Shown: piece by piece, positions 27,455-35,880 of the stretch
Numbering within the stretch: position 1 is the first letter of the stretch
Layout of the letters: the number at the start of each line of letters is the position of its first letter
DNA from: Elainella sp. Prado103
GTDB lineage: Bacteria > Cyanobacteriota > Cyanobacteriia > Elainellales > Elainellaceae
DNA: 64,000 bases
Direction of reading: 5' to 3'
NCBI GenBank assembly: GCA_025454395.1
Contig: JALOOM010000011.1
Span: 1 to 64,000, forward strand
Notes under the pieces: model-generated
Database searches by the model: none
Told to the model about the DNA's origin: nothing
What the model saw: the letters and a program-made list of their open reading frames with translations, nothing else
Made by a program: the position numbers and the translations under genes

Positions 27455-27510
27455 TGGGTCGCTCCAAATGGGTCGCTCCAAATGGGTCGCTCCAAATGGG
27501 TCGCTCCAAA
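27455..27510. repeat. 14-bp tandem repeat, four perfect copies, before the RTX gene
   Basis: TGGGTCGCTCCAAA occurs four times without change at 27455, 27469, 27483 and 27497. Perfect copies imply recent expansion. The last copy overlaps the first possible start codon of the RTX gene (ATG 27496). Confidence 0.95.
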
Positions 27511-29211
27511 TTGAATGAGGGTGCAGAAGCCACTGTTGTTGCGTCAAACTACACTGGCATGATGATTGGTGTTTCAGAGGGGTTTAGCAGTGAGTCCGTC
27601 CTATTTGCATCGGCATCGGGGTTTGCTGCATCAAGGGGTTTACCCGGTGGTTTGTCTGGTTTATCGATCGATGTGGGACTATCAGCATCCGCAACTGGAC
27701 AATTAGAGATTAGGCAATTAGAAACTGGGCAATTGGAAACTGGGCAATTCAGAGATCGGGTTTCAGGTGCTCCCATCTCACAAGAGCCGTTAAAAATTCA
27801 ACAGCCCAGCTTGCTCGACTCCACTCGATCCCTGGGTCAAACCCAGATCCGGCAAATCGGTAATCGTCAGAGCAATACCTTCAATGGCCGAGCGGGGAAT
27901 GATATGCTGCGGGGCCGAGCGGGGAATGATATGCTGCGGGGTTTGGCTGGCAATGATCAGCTCTATGGGGAGCAGGGCAACGATCGCTTATATGGTGGTC
28001 TGGGGAACGATCGCCTATATGGTGGATCGGGGCGTAATCAGCTCTATGGGGAGCAGGGCAACGACCAGCTTGTGGGAGGCAAGGATTCTGACCAGCTCGT
28101 AGGGGGAAGCGGGGATGATAGCCTCCATGGTGGGGGTGGACGCGATCGACTGACTGGAGGGTTAGGACGCGATCGGTTTATCCTGGCAACGAAAGCCAAA
28201 CAAGTGGGTGAAGCGCTGGAAATTACTGACTTTCGAGATGGTACGGATCAACTTCAACTGCATGGTAATCTCACGGTTGATGACCTGCTGATTCGACAGG
28301 GAACGGGTAGACTGGCTCGCCATACCTTGGTGCAAAATCAACAGACGGGCGAATTTCTAGCGGTTTTGTGGAATGTGCAGAGTCGTGATCTAGATGCCAC
28401 GGACTTTGGGCTGTCACTCTCTGAGCCATCCCTCGATCCCCCAACTGATCCAGCGAATCCAGTGAACCCAATTAACCCAGTTTCCCCCAGTGATCCGGGC
28501 AACCCAGCTCCATCCCCGATCACTCCAGTGACTCCGATCGCTCCAATGGCAGCAATCCAGTCCAACACCATTAAATTCACGGCACAGGACAATCAGGCTA
28601 CGATCGCGGCAACGAGTGCAGCCCGGATTCAGCTTGGCACCCAGACGATTTATATCGGCACTGAGCAGGTATCCAGTCTGAACCAAAATCCGATCGTAGT
28701 GAGCTTTGATGCCAGCAACCCTGCGAACAACTGGGTACGAACCAACTATGAAGTGACGGGCACGGACGGCCGGGGCTATGGCTTATTCTGGAGCGGTCGC
28801 CAACTTTATGCCCTGTTTAGTGTAGATGGCACTCAGGGTACCCCAGACCAAGACTTTCGGCGAGTCAGTGGTGGTGCAACTCAGGCTTGGCTACGCAGCT
28901 ATGGATCGGGGGGTGGCGCTAAAGTAGCGGTATTAGCTCAATTGAATCCTGCTACCGGAGAATTGACGGCTGCCGTCTATTTGTCGGCAGTGCTGAGTAG
29001 TGGCAAAAGTAACAGTCTGGCAGTGACTAACCTGGCGACCAACTCGGCGGGCAATCTGGTGGTGAATGCTCAGTCCTACTTTGCACCTCGCCGTCCGGAC
29101 GGGCAAGCTATGACCCAGATTGCTGATGATGGCTCACCCTTCGATTACACGCTAGAGATTACACCCGATCTCAAAACCGTCGTGAGTACGGCCGCAACAG
29201 GTTGGATTTAG
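27496..29211 (+). CDS. RTX calcium-binding protein with novel C-terminal domain
   Basis: 571 residues if ATG 27496 is used; the ATG pair at 27559/27562 is a good alternative, because 27496 lies in a repeat. Order: a low-complexity lead with GQLETGQLETGQ; about nine RTX nonapeptides at 130-230 (NTFNGRAGNDMLRG, GGLGNDRLYGGSG, GGSGDDSLHGGGG) ending in DRFILATKAK; a Pro-rich linker of DPxNPxNP repeats; and a C-terminal domain of about 215 residues (VVSFDASNPANNWVRTNYEV, GYGLFWSGRQLYALFSVDGT) that I do not recognise. There is no signal peptide, as expected for type I secretion. Confidence 0.8.
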   Translation: MGRSKLNEGAEATVVASNYTGMMIGVSEGFSSESVLFASASGFAASRGLPGGLSGLSIDVGLSASATGQLEIRQLETGQLETGQFRDRVSGAPISQEPLKIQQPSLLDSTRSLGQTQIRQIGNRQSNTFNGRAGNDMLRGRAGNDMLRGLAGNDQLYGEQGNDRLYGGLGNDRLYGGSGRNQLYGEQGNDQLVGGKDSDQLVGGSGDDSLHGGGGRDRLTGGLGRDRFILATKAKQVGEALEITDFRDGTDQLQLHGNLTVDDLLIRQGTGRLARHTLVQNQQTGEFLAVLWNVQSRDLDATDFGLSLSEPSLDPPTDPANPVNPINPVSPSDPGNPAPSPITPVTPIAPMAAIQSNTIKFTAQDNQATIAATSAARIQLGTQTIYIGTEQVSSLNQNPIVVSFDASNPANNWVRTNYEVTGTDGRGYGLFWSGRQLYALFSVDGTQGTPDQDFRRVSGGATQAWLRSYGSGGGAKVAVLAQLNPATGELTAAVYLSAVLSSGKSNSLAVTNLATNSAGNLVVNAQSYFAPRRPDGQAMTQIADDGSPFDYTLEITPDLKTVVSTAATGWI

Positions 29212-29223
29212 CGCTGTGCTGCC

Positions 29224-29279
29224 AGTCATTTGCTGCTAGTCATTTGGTGCTAGTCATTTGCTGCTAGTCATTTGCTGCT
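29224..29279 (-). repeat. 14-bp tandem repeat spanning the cinA stop codon
   Basis: AGTCATTTGCTGCT occurs at 29224, 29238 (one change), 29252 and 29266, with a decayed fifth copy at 29280. On the minus strand the first copies encode the last residues of CinA (LLAAND) and its TAG stop (29264-29266). Later copies lie in the spacer shared with the convergent RTX gene. Confidence 0.9.
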
Positions 29280-30529
29280 AGTAATTTGCGACGCAACAAA
29301 TCTAAGACTGTACAGAGGCTTAACCAACGGATGAATTCTCGATCGCGTGCTCCAAATTGATAGCAGAAGCTTTCTACTTGACCATTGGGAGCCGCGATCC
29401 CCAGGTAAACCAATCCGACTGGCTTCGTATCGGTGCCCCCATCCGGGCCGGCAATTCCAGTGATACTCAGACCCCAATCGGCCTTCAGTCTTTCCCGCAC
29501 ACCCGCAGCCATCTGTTGGGACACCGGGTCACTGACAGCACCTTGTTCTGCCAGATCGATCTCCCGCACGCCCAGTAAATCTACCTTGACCTGATTGTCA
29601 TAGGAGATTACGCCACCCCGAAAATAAGCCGAACTGCCGGATACATGGGTTAAGTAAGCCCCTAAGCCCCCACCAGTGCAGGATTCTGCTACCGCTACGG
29701 TTTGCCGAGCTTGTTTGAGCAGGGTGCCTACAACCGAAGCCAAACTATCATGATCCATACCGTAATAGTCTGTCCCAGTCAGGCTAACAATCTCCTGCTG
29801 CATTGGTTCAATCAGAGCGATCGCCTCTGCTTCGGTGGGTGCTTGAGCTGAGATTCGCAGCCTTACTTCCCCTTTGCCAGCATAGGGAGCTACCGTCGGA
29901 TTGGTTGACCTCAACTGAGTGACTACCTTTTCCGCCAAGTTGGATTCGCCAATCCCCCAAAATCGCAATGTGCGACTGTAGATAACACCCTGTCCCCAAC
30001 CTTGCTGACGGAGATAGGGAACTGCGGTTTCCCGCCACATCACCTGCATTTCGCTGGGCACACCGGGAAAGGTCAGAATGGTTAAACCGGGACGGGGCTG
30101 CCAGATCATGCCTGGAGCACTGCCGGTTGGGTTCGGCAAAATCTCTGCGCCTTGAGGGAGCAAGGCCTGCTTGCGATTACTGGGAGACATGATCCGCCCC
30201 CGGCGAGCGAATTTGGCCTCAATGTCTGCCAAAATTTCGGGATGTTCTATCAGGGGGGTTTGAAAAAAATCAGCCAATGCGGCCGTGGTCAGATCATCGG
30301 GAGTTGGGCCTAAACCGCCGGTGAAGATCAGACAGCGAGAACGTTCACAGCCGATCGCCACTGCTTTCTGGAGTCGCAGCACATTATCACCAACCACCGT
30401 TTGATAGTAGTGAGGAATTCCCAACTGGGCCAACTCTTGGGCGAGAAACTGAGCATTGGTATTGAGAATTTCTCCCAGCAGCAGTTCTGTCCCTACAGAG
30501 ATTACTTCGGCCGCATTGGTTTCACTCAT
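29264..30529 (-). CDS. cinA: CinA, competence/damage-inducible protein A
   Basis: 421 residues from ATG 30529 (MSETNAAEVISVGTELLLGE). The N-terminal domain is MoCF/COG1058-like (GTELLLGEILNTN, FTGGLGPTPDDLT), with ADP-ribose pyrophosphatase activity known in homologues. The C-terminal CinA_C domain (VAVAESCTGGGLGAYLTHVS, VSGSSAYFRGGVISYDNQVK, GIAGPDGGTDTKPVGLVYL) is an NMN deamidase in homologues, linking it to NAD recycling. The protein is full length. The glycosyltransferase-like gene follows its 5' end at 26 bases, on the same strand, so the two may share a transcript. Its last codons are part of a 14-bp repeat. Confidence 0.95.
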   Translation of the reverse strand: MSETNAAEVISVGTELLLGEILNTNAQFLAQELAQLGIPHYYQTVVGDNVLRLQKAVAIGCERSRCLIFTGGLGPTPDDLTTAALADFFQTPLIEHPEILADIEAKFARRGRIMSPSNRKQALLPQGAEILPNPTGSAPGMIWQPRPGLTILTFPGVPSEMQVMWRETAVPYLRQQGWGQGVIYSRTLRFWGIGESNLAEKVVTQLRSTNPTVAPYAGKGEVRLRISAQAPTEAEAIALIEPMQQEIVSLTGTDYYGMDHDSLASVVGTLLKQARQTVAVAESCTGGGLGAYLTHVSGSSAYFRGGVISYDNQVKVDLLGVREIDLAEQGAVSDPVSQQMAAGVRERLKADWGLSITGIAGPDGGTDTKPVGLVYLGIAAPNGQVESFCYQFGARDREFIRWLSLCTVLDLLRRKLLAAND

Positions 30530-30555
30530 AGCAAATCGCAGAACAGAAGAGAGGC

Positions 30556-31605
30556 TTATTGAGATTTGGCATGTTTCCGAACGCACCAACTGGTGTAGCT
30601 CAGGAGCAAGGTAGCGGCGATCGCATAGGTCAACCCACTGGGAATGCCAGAAAATGCGAGAGCGAGGCTACCGACCCATAGGGTTAGGGCGTAAATAAAG
30701 AGAACGGTCAGCCGGTGCGATAACCCCGCATCCAGCAAGCGGTGGTGTAAGTGGCGCTTATCGGCAATAAAGGGAGATTTACCGTTGCGTAATCGATCCA
30801 GAATCACCGCCGACATATCGAGTAGTGGCACCGCCAAAATCAGCATGGGAAGCAGCACCGCCACCGTCGTCACACTCTTCACCAGTCCAATCACCCCGAC
30901 TGCTGCGAGCGTGAACCCCATGAAATAGGCCCCGCCATCTCCCATGAAAATCTGAGCCGGATTGAAGTTGTAGCGCAAAAAGCCAAATGCTCCGCCTGCC
31001 AGAGCCGCGACAATCAAAGCTGCTGCGGGTTGATGCATAAACAAACAGACGATCAGCATAATGACGGCGGCAATTCCAGAAACCCCGGCCGCCAGACCAT
31101 CTAAACCATCGATCCAATTGATCGCGTTTGTCATGCCCACTAACCAAGTGACGGTGACCGGCAGACTAATCCAAACCGGCAGGGAAACCAACCCCACAAA
31201 CGGGATCGTCAAAAACTCAATTTGCACACCTGCTTGCCAGGCCAGACTCGCCGCTAATACTTGCAACAGCAAGCGCAAAAACGGCGATAGATTGAACAGG
31301 TCATCCGCCAGACCGATCAGGAAAAAGGCCACTCCGCCGATCGTGACACCCCAGATTTCGTACTCCTTATCCGGCGGCAACACGCCAAAGCCACCCGCCC
31401 ACCAAACGACTAAGAGTGCTAATAGAACCCCCAGAAAAATTGAGACCCCGCCCAGTCGAACCATCGGACGCTGATGCACCTTACGCCCACCGGGAGGGTC
31501 ATAATAGCCACTGCGCAAGCCAATTTTCTTGACGATCGGTGTCGTAAGCAGCACAACCAGTGCAGAAATGACGAATGCAGCCAGATGGTAAAACTGAGGG
31601 GGCAT
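30556..31605 (-). CDS. MraY/WecA-family phospho-sugar transferase
   Basis: 349 residues, about ten membrane helices, cytoplasmic-membrane enzyme. It would transfer a phospho-HexNAc from a UDP-sugar to polyprenyl phosphate, starting a polysaccharide or other glycan. Family motifs are GGRKVHQRPMVRLGGVSIFL, GLADDLFNLSPFLRLLLQ (catalytic DD), TNAINWIDGLDGLAAG, FMGDGGAYFMG and HLHHRLLDAG. The HLHHRLL version is typical of WecA-like GlcNAc-1-P transferases. I start at ATG 31605 because an upstream TTG (31647) has no merit. It precedes cinA by 26 bases on the same strand. Confidence 0.92.
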   Translation of the reverse strand: MPPQFYHLAAFVISALVVLLTTPIVKKIGLRSGYYDPPGGRKVHQRPMVRLGGVSIFLGVLLALLVVWWAGGFGVLPPDKEYEIWGVTIGGVAFFLIGLADDLFNLSPFLRLLLQVLAASLAWQAGVQIEFLTIPFVGLVSLPVWISLPVTVTWLVGMTNAINWIDGLDGLAAGVSGIAAVIMLIVCLFMHQPAAALIVAALAGGAFGFLRYNFNPAQIFMGDGGAYFMGFTLAAVGVIGLVKSVTTVAVLLPMLILAVPLLDMSAVILDRLRNGKSPFIADKRHLHHRLLDAGLSHRLTVLFIYALTLWVGSLALAFSGIPSGLTYAIAATLLLSYTSWCVRKHAKSQ

Positions 31606-32105
31606 CGGAAAATGGTAGGGAATGTACAACAGAATAACCAAAGCCAAATGTGGCCAAGTTTTACTTGCCCGAAAGTAGTTTTAACACAGGATTTCGATCT
31701 GGTGATTAGATTTTTTTAATTTCAACCATTCTCTTTCAGCCATTCTCAGTCATTCAAGATCAGCCATTCAAGAAAAGACAAAACCCAAGCTACAAACGGG
31801 CAAGCAAAGCGCACTATTCATCTTACGAGCCAAGGGGTCAACCCAGTCAAGCGAAACTCTCGCTAAATTGGCTGCGAGCACTATCAAAGGGGAAAGAATC
31901 AAGGGGCAAAGAATGAACAAAAAGTAGCGAAGAATGGGGAAGGAATGGGCAAACAAGTGGCAGCGTGAAGAAAATGTAGTGATCGTCCCGGTTCTTAAGA
32001 TAACCACCCTGAAAGCCATGCTCCTAGAGAAGAGCGAGTCCTGCCTTCAATTTGTTTCATGAGACACCAGGCAGGCTCTAGCAAAACAAAAAGTTGTTGT
32101 AATTT
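31606..32105. other. Intergenic region with small direct repeats
   Basis: No gene recognised; a frame at 31768-32019 on the minus strand has no family signal and low-complexity start. CAGCCATTC occurs three times in 31736-31770 (repeat of about 17-31 bases). An AT-rich stretch at 31700-31730 could hold a promoter for the upstream gene. Confidence 0.45.
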
Positions 32106-32402
32106 CTAGTTTTCATAACTAATGGAGGAAATGGGGGCATCTACCATTGTCCAATGATCACCATAGGCAGACCAAACCTCCGCATCATTCCATTCATTGA
32201 TGACATAGGATCGCTGAGTCATCTCAGACATGTAACCCACATAATGATTCATTAAAAAGTAGACCGCCATCATTCCAGCCGCCGCTGTCGAAACCAGAAA
32301 ACCAGCAAGCATTAAAGAAAATTCGCGGCGTTGAATGGCTTCCTGCATCAGGTGCAGTGCCCATGCCACGAGCCCAACTACGACAACTAGAATAAAAACC
32401 AT
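32106..32402 (-). CDS. Small membrane protein, unknown
   Basis: 98 residues with two membrane helices (residues 2-19 VFILVVVVGLVAWALHLM and about 28-52 FSLMLAGFLVSTAAAGMMAV), then a soluble tail (EMTQRSYVINEWNDAEVWSA). ATG 32402 is the only reasonable start. No family is recognised. It could be a conserved cyanobacterial protein. Separated by about 190 bases from hisF, which is on the same strand upstream. Confidence 0.65.
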   Translation of the reverse strand: MVFILVVVVGLVAWALHLMQEAIQRREFSLMLAGFLVSTAAAGMMAVYFLMNHYVGYMSEMTQRSYVINEWNDAEVWSAYGDHWTMVDAPISSISYEN

Positions 32403-32595
32403 TTCTTAAAGGGTGTAATGAATTTTAATATTTACACATATTAACAAACTCTCAGAAAGCTGTCTCTATCTGTAAGCACCAAAAGGCTGAGACTTTCAAT
32501 GAGAGATCGCAATCACCCCAGTAAGTCTAGGTTAAGGTTACAAAATTTTTCAGACGATCGCACGCCTGAATGCTTAAATTAATCGCTAAATTTCT

Positions 32596-33366
32596 TCACA
32601 GATGACGGACGGGCACCTGTCGATCGGCTAAATATTGTTTAATTTCTGCGACAGTTAGTTGACCATAATGCAGCAAAGAAGCGAGTAGCGCTGCTTCGGC
32701 CTTGCCTGCCGTCAGGGCTTCATGAATATGCTGGCAGTTGCCTGCACCTCCAGAGGCGATGACGGGAATTTGCACCTGTTCAGCGATCGTGCGGGTGAGT
32801 GCTAAGTCATAGCCTGCCTGCGTGCCATCAGCATCCATACTGGTTACCAACAGTTCGCCTGCCCCCCGTTGCTCCACCTCTTTAGCCCAGGTGATTGCAT
32901 CAATGCCAGTGTTATCCCGCCCACCCCGCACATAAACATCCCAGCCAGGGTTCTCTGGATCGGTGCGTCGTCTCGCATCGATCGCCACTACGATGCATTG
33001 ATTGCCGAATCGCTCGCTCGCTCGGTTAATAAAATCTGGATCTCTGACGGCCGTGGAGTTAATGCTGACCTTATCCGCTCCAGATCTTAACAGTTTTTTA
33101 ATCGTTTCTAAGGATTGGATCCCGCCGCCCACTGTCAAAGGAATAAAGACCTGTTCGGCAGTGCGATAGACCACATCAAAAATAATGTCTCGATCTTCAT
33201 GGGTAGCAGTGATATCTAGAAACACGAGCTCATCCGCCCCAGCCTGGTTATAAATTTGCGCTAGTTCGACCGGATCACCCGCATCTCGTAGGTTGACAAA
33301 ATTCACCCCCTTCACCACTCTTCCAGCTTTGACATCCAGGCAGGGCAAAATTCGTTTGGCAAGCAT
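32596..33366 (-). CDS. hisF: Imidazole glycerol phosphate synthase, cyclase subunit
   Basis: 256 residues, the normal length. HisF makes imidazole glycerol phosphate and AICAR from PRFAR, using ammonia from HisH, in histidine synthesis. Family motifs: [19 protein letters not shown] (catalytic D11), [49 protein letters not shown] (D130), [18 protein letters not shown], and VIASGGAGN phosphate site. Full active site is present. It starts at ATG 33366 and is divergent from petP at 33541. HisH is not in this window. Confidence 0.97.
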   Translation of the reverse strand: MLAKRILPCLDVKAGRVVKGVNFVNLRDAGDPVELAQIYNQAGADELVFLDITATHEDRDIIFDVVYRTAEQVFIPLTVGGGIQSLETIKKLLRSGADKVSINSTAVRDPDFINRASERFGNQCIVVAIDARRRTDPENPGWDVYVRGGRDNTGIDAITWAKEVEQRGAGELLVTSMDADGTQAGYDLALTRTIAEQVQIPVIASGGAGNCQHIHEALTAGKAEAALLASLLHYGQLTVAEIKQYLADRQVPVRHL

Positions 33367-33540
33367 AGGTTCTTCGGCGTTGGTTTCAGCAGAGTTTTGG
33401 AGCGGTGGTATAGAAAGTCTGTGCGATCGGAGGAGGTTCGTCGTTAAAGGTTCAAAAACCTCTATTAGCCTCTCAGAATAGCGTAATTACGGACAAGACA
33501 CTGATATATTGGTTCATGGTCTATCCTTTGTGGAGTGGAG

Positions 33541-33735
33541 ATGGAAATCGGTCAAAAGGTGCGTGTGCGGCGGTTGCGCGATCGTTCACCCAAAGAAGTC
33601 ATTGCACGCTTGGGCAAAACAGGTGTGATTGAGCAATACAAAATGGTTGATGGCAGCGGTGTTGGGGTTGTGGTCAAATTTGACGATAATTTCAAGACTT
33701 GGTTTTTCGAAGATGAATTAGAGCCATCTCAGTAG
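33541..33735 (+). CDS. petP: PetP, cytochrome b6f complex subunit (DUF2862)
   Basis: 64 residues from ATG 33541 (GTG 33535 is an alternative, with GGAGTGGAG just before). Motifs VRVRRLRDRSPKEVIARLGK, DGSGVGVVVKFDDNFKTWFF and EDELE are those of the cyanobacterial PetP/DUF2862 family. PetP is a small soluble subunit, bound to the cytosolic face of cytochrome b6f, reported to affect stability and cyclic versus linear electron flow. The fold is SH3-like and small size is expected. It is divergent from hisF. A hairpin with T-run lies about 110 bases downstream. Confidence 0.88.
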   Translation: MEIGQKVRVRRLRDRSPKEVIARLGKTGVIEQYKMVDGSGVGVVVKFDDNFKTWFFEDELEPSQ

Positions 33736-33843
33736 TGGGGGTGGACGCGAACGGAAACACAGGCAGCCTCAGTCAGCAGTGCTTTTCCTGGTTTTCGAGT
33801 TCAAGCCTGTCTAGTTTCAATCTGCATCGTATGGCAATCATGA

Positions 33844-33902
33844 GGGGATAGCTGGGGCATTCGGTGGAAGTTTACTTCCATCAGGCGAGGTATCCCCTTT
33901 TT
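33844..33902 (+). terminator. Branched hairpin and T-run after petP
   Basis: GGGGATA at 33844-33850 pairs with TATCCCC at 33891-33897, followed by TTTTT at 33898-33902. Inside, TGGAAG-TTTA-CTTCCA (33865-33880) forms a second perfect stem. The location after petP and the T-run suggest a Rho-independent terminator. Confidence 0.55.
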
Positions 33903-34001
33903 GGCGATCGTTAAGATGTCGTTCAAGAGGTCGATCGTTAGGATGAGGATGGAGTCGAGGCTAGTAACAGCAATTCGATCGGCTGCGGCTAGTTCGCGAT
34001 C

Positions 34002-34046
34002 TCAATTCCTGTCAGGTCAATTCCTGTCAGGTCAATTCCTGTCAAA
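34002..34046. repeat. 15-bp tandem repeat upstream of ArsA-like gene
   Basis: TCAATTCCTGTCAGG occurs at 34002 and 34017, with a third copy (two changes) at 34032. It ends about 34 bases before the ATG at 34080. Confidence 0.85.
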
Positions 34047-34079
34047 TAAAAACAGCCTGAATCAACTAGGACAGCGTGT

Positions 34080-35174
34080 ATGGCATTCGTTTTGACGTTT
34101 TTGGGCAAGGGGGGCACCGGCCGAACCACCCTAGCAATTGCGGCGGCAAAGCAGTTGGCCGCCCAAGGACAGCGAGTTTTATTCATCAGTCAAGATGGCA
34201 GCCCAGCTTTGTCTCTATTGCTAGGAACCGAGGTGGGAACCGAACCACAATCGATCGCCCCGAATCTGAGTGGGGTGCAGTTGCGATCCACCGTATTGCT
34301 GGAGCAGAACTGGGAAGAGCTGAAAAAGCTAGAAGCTCAATACCTGCGCTCACCCTTCTTCAAGGCCGTTTATGGACAAGAACTGGGAATTTTACCGGGC
34401 ATGGATGATGCTCTCGCGCTAGATGCGATTCGGCGGTATGAGAACAGCGGCTCCTATGACACGATCGTGCTGGACGGGAAGGGCGATCAGTCTACCCTGC
34501 GCATGTTAGGCACACCGGAGATCGCCAGTTGGTATGTGCGCCGATTCCGACAGGTGTTTGCTGACTCTGATTTGGGCAAAGCCATTTCGCCGTTTGTGCA
34601 GCCAGTGGCAGCGGCCGTGCTAAATGTGAACTGGAGTGGGGATCTATTTTCGCAACCGGAAGCGAATCAGATGAACAACCTGCTGGAACAGGGAAAAGCC
34701 GTGGTGAATAATCCCAATCGGATGGCGGCTTTTTTGGTGACGACTGAGGCTGCCGATGCCCTCGCCACAGCTCAATATCTTTGGGGCGGAGCCCAGCAAA
34801 TCGGCTTAACGATCGCTGGTGTGCTATTAAATCAATCGAATGCCACTGAAACGATCGCCTCTCAGTTTGCTCCCTTATCCATTTCCGCCATTCCGACTCG
34901 ATCGGCAGATTGGCAGCCCTTAATCGCGGCATTACCGAACCTCACTCAGGCTGCTCAGGCCCCACAGCCCATCCGAATCGATGTGGCAGAAGGGAAAATT
35001 TACTTATTTCTACCAGGGTTTGATAAAAAGCAAATTAAGCTGACCCAGTACGGCTTAGAAGTGACGATCGAAGCGGGCGATCAACGCCGTAACATTGCCC
35101 TACCACCGGAGTTGAGGGGGCGGCAAGTGACAGGAGCTAAATTCCAGGAAGGTTACCTCATTATTTCCTTGTAG
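34080..35174 (+). CDS. ArsA/Get3-like ATPase with C-terminal HSP20-like domain
   Basis: 364 residues. FVLTFLGKGGTGRTTLAI is the deviant P-loop of the ArsA/Get3/MinD group, with the signature lysine (K10) present. The usual second lysine (GKT) is arginine (R15). The switch region reads VLDGKGDQSTLRMLGTPE rather than DTAPTGHTLRLL. The final 85 residues (IRIDVAEGKIYLFLPGFDKK, QYGLEVTIEAGDQRRNIALP) are an HSP20/alpha-crystallin-like beta domain, known from the ArsA_HSP20 family. In plants and cyanobacteria such proteins may target membrane proteins; the client is unknown. No arsenic genes are nearby. Confidence 0.85.
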   Translation: MAFVLTFLGKGGTGRTTLAIAAAKQLAAQGQRVLFISQDGSPALSLLLGTEVGTEPQSIAPNLSGVQLRSTVLLEQNWEELKKLEAQYLRSPFFKAVYGQELGILPGMDDALALDAIRRYENSGSYDTIVLDGKGDQSTLRMLGTPEIASWYVRRFRQVFADSDLGKAISPFVQPVAAAVLNVNWSGDLFSQPEANQMNNLLEQGKAVVNNPNRMAAFLVTTEAADALATAQYLWGGAQQIGLTIAGVLLNQSNATETIASQFAPLSISAIPTRSADWQPLIAALPNLTQAAQAPQPIRIDVAEGKIYLFLPGFDKKQIKLTQYGLEVTIEAGDQRRNIALPPELRGRQVTGAKFQEGYLIISL

Positions 35175-35832
35175 GAGATTATTTCTGAGACTTGGATCGG
35201 TCATGCTCCCTCCCACTCAGGTAACTCGTCATCCGGACAGCTTGGGGTGATCTTCCGAAATTGCCCCGAATTTGCCTGTGGAATGAGAAAAGCCAAATTT
35301 CAAATTCTGTTTAAGTTTGGTGACTCAGCTTCCAGATCGACTGAGGAATAGGTTATGGTGCAAATCTATATCAACTCCATGATTCTGATTGACTGACAAA
35401 TCTTTCCCCCTCATTCCTCAATCCCTTCTCCCACCAGGGCTACCTTGTACACACAAGTCGTTCCGATCCTCCCTAACCCTCCTTAACCAGGAGGGAACTG
35501 AACCCAAAGTCTGCAAAGTCCCCTTAAAAAGGGGGATTTGGGGGGATCAATCAGCGATTTAGCAGCAACTCAGCGATGTGTGTACAGCGATGTGTGTACA
35601 CAGTAGCCCCACCAGGGCGAAGGGGCTGCCAATCAAATATTGGTTCGCAGGCTCCTCGCCCGTTCTGGGAGAGGGGTTGGGGTGAGGTCTGAAGCTTGAG
35701 AGTTTACTTTTTCAGCCTTTGACTTTTGCTGTTTGTCCTCCGGGATTCAGCCGCCTGGATTCAGCGCTTTGCCATTGCACCTGAGTTGGTGCAGGCTAAT
35801 CTCCCGATCGGTTGGTTCCTCACGATCCCTGT
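35175..35832. other. Long intergenic region with nested repeats
   Basis: No gene visible in about 650 bases. 35430-35616 holds a MITE-like element and its flanking duplication (listed separately). The stretch 35608-35690, with a CTCGCCCGTTCTGGGAGAGG block, resembles intergenic repeats that I know from several cyanobacterial genomes. The element sits inside that repeat. AT-rich blocks near 35290-35390 contain no genes. Confidence 0.5.
35439..35607. mobile_element. 169-bp MITE-like element with 9-bp target duplication
   Basis: The ends GCTACCTTGTACACACA (35439-35455) and TGTGTGTACACAGTAGC (35591-35607) are inverted repeats (15 of 17 pair). CCCACCAGG lies directly outside both ends, at 35430-35438 and 35608-35616, as a perfect 9-bp direct repeat. 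The interior carries CCTCCCTAACCC..., CCCCTTAAAAAGGGG hairpin (35521 region) and GGGGGATTTGGGGGG, and a 14-bp duplication GCGATGTGTGTACA at 35573 and 35587. No coding sequence. Nine-base duplications are made by IS1, ISKra4 and others, so the parent transposase is unknown. Confidence 0.75.
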
Positions 35833-35874
35833 CAGTGATTGGTTTTCAGTGATTGGTTTTCAGTGATTGGTGTA
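35833..35874. repeat. 14-bp tandem repeat just upstream of the P4H fusion gene
   Basis: CAGTGATTGGTTTT at 35833 and 35847 and a third partly matching copy at 35861, ending 7 bases before the ATG at 35881. It may thus cover the leader or promoter. Confidence 0.85.
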
Positions 35875-35880
35875 AAGCTT

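Noticed and set aside
31768-32019. 83-codon minus-strand frame
   Set aside because: No motif, no good ribosome-binding site, and unusual composition; treated as spacer.
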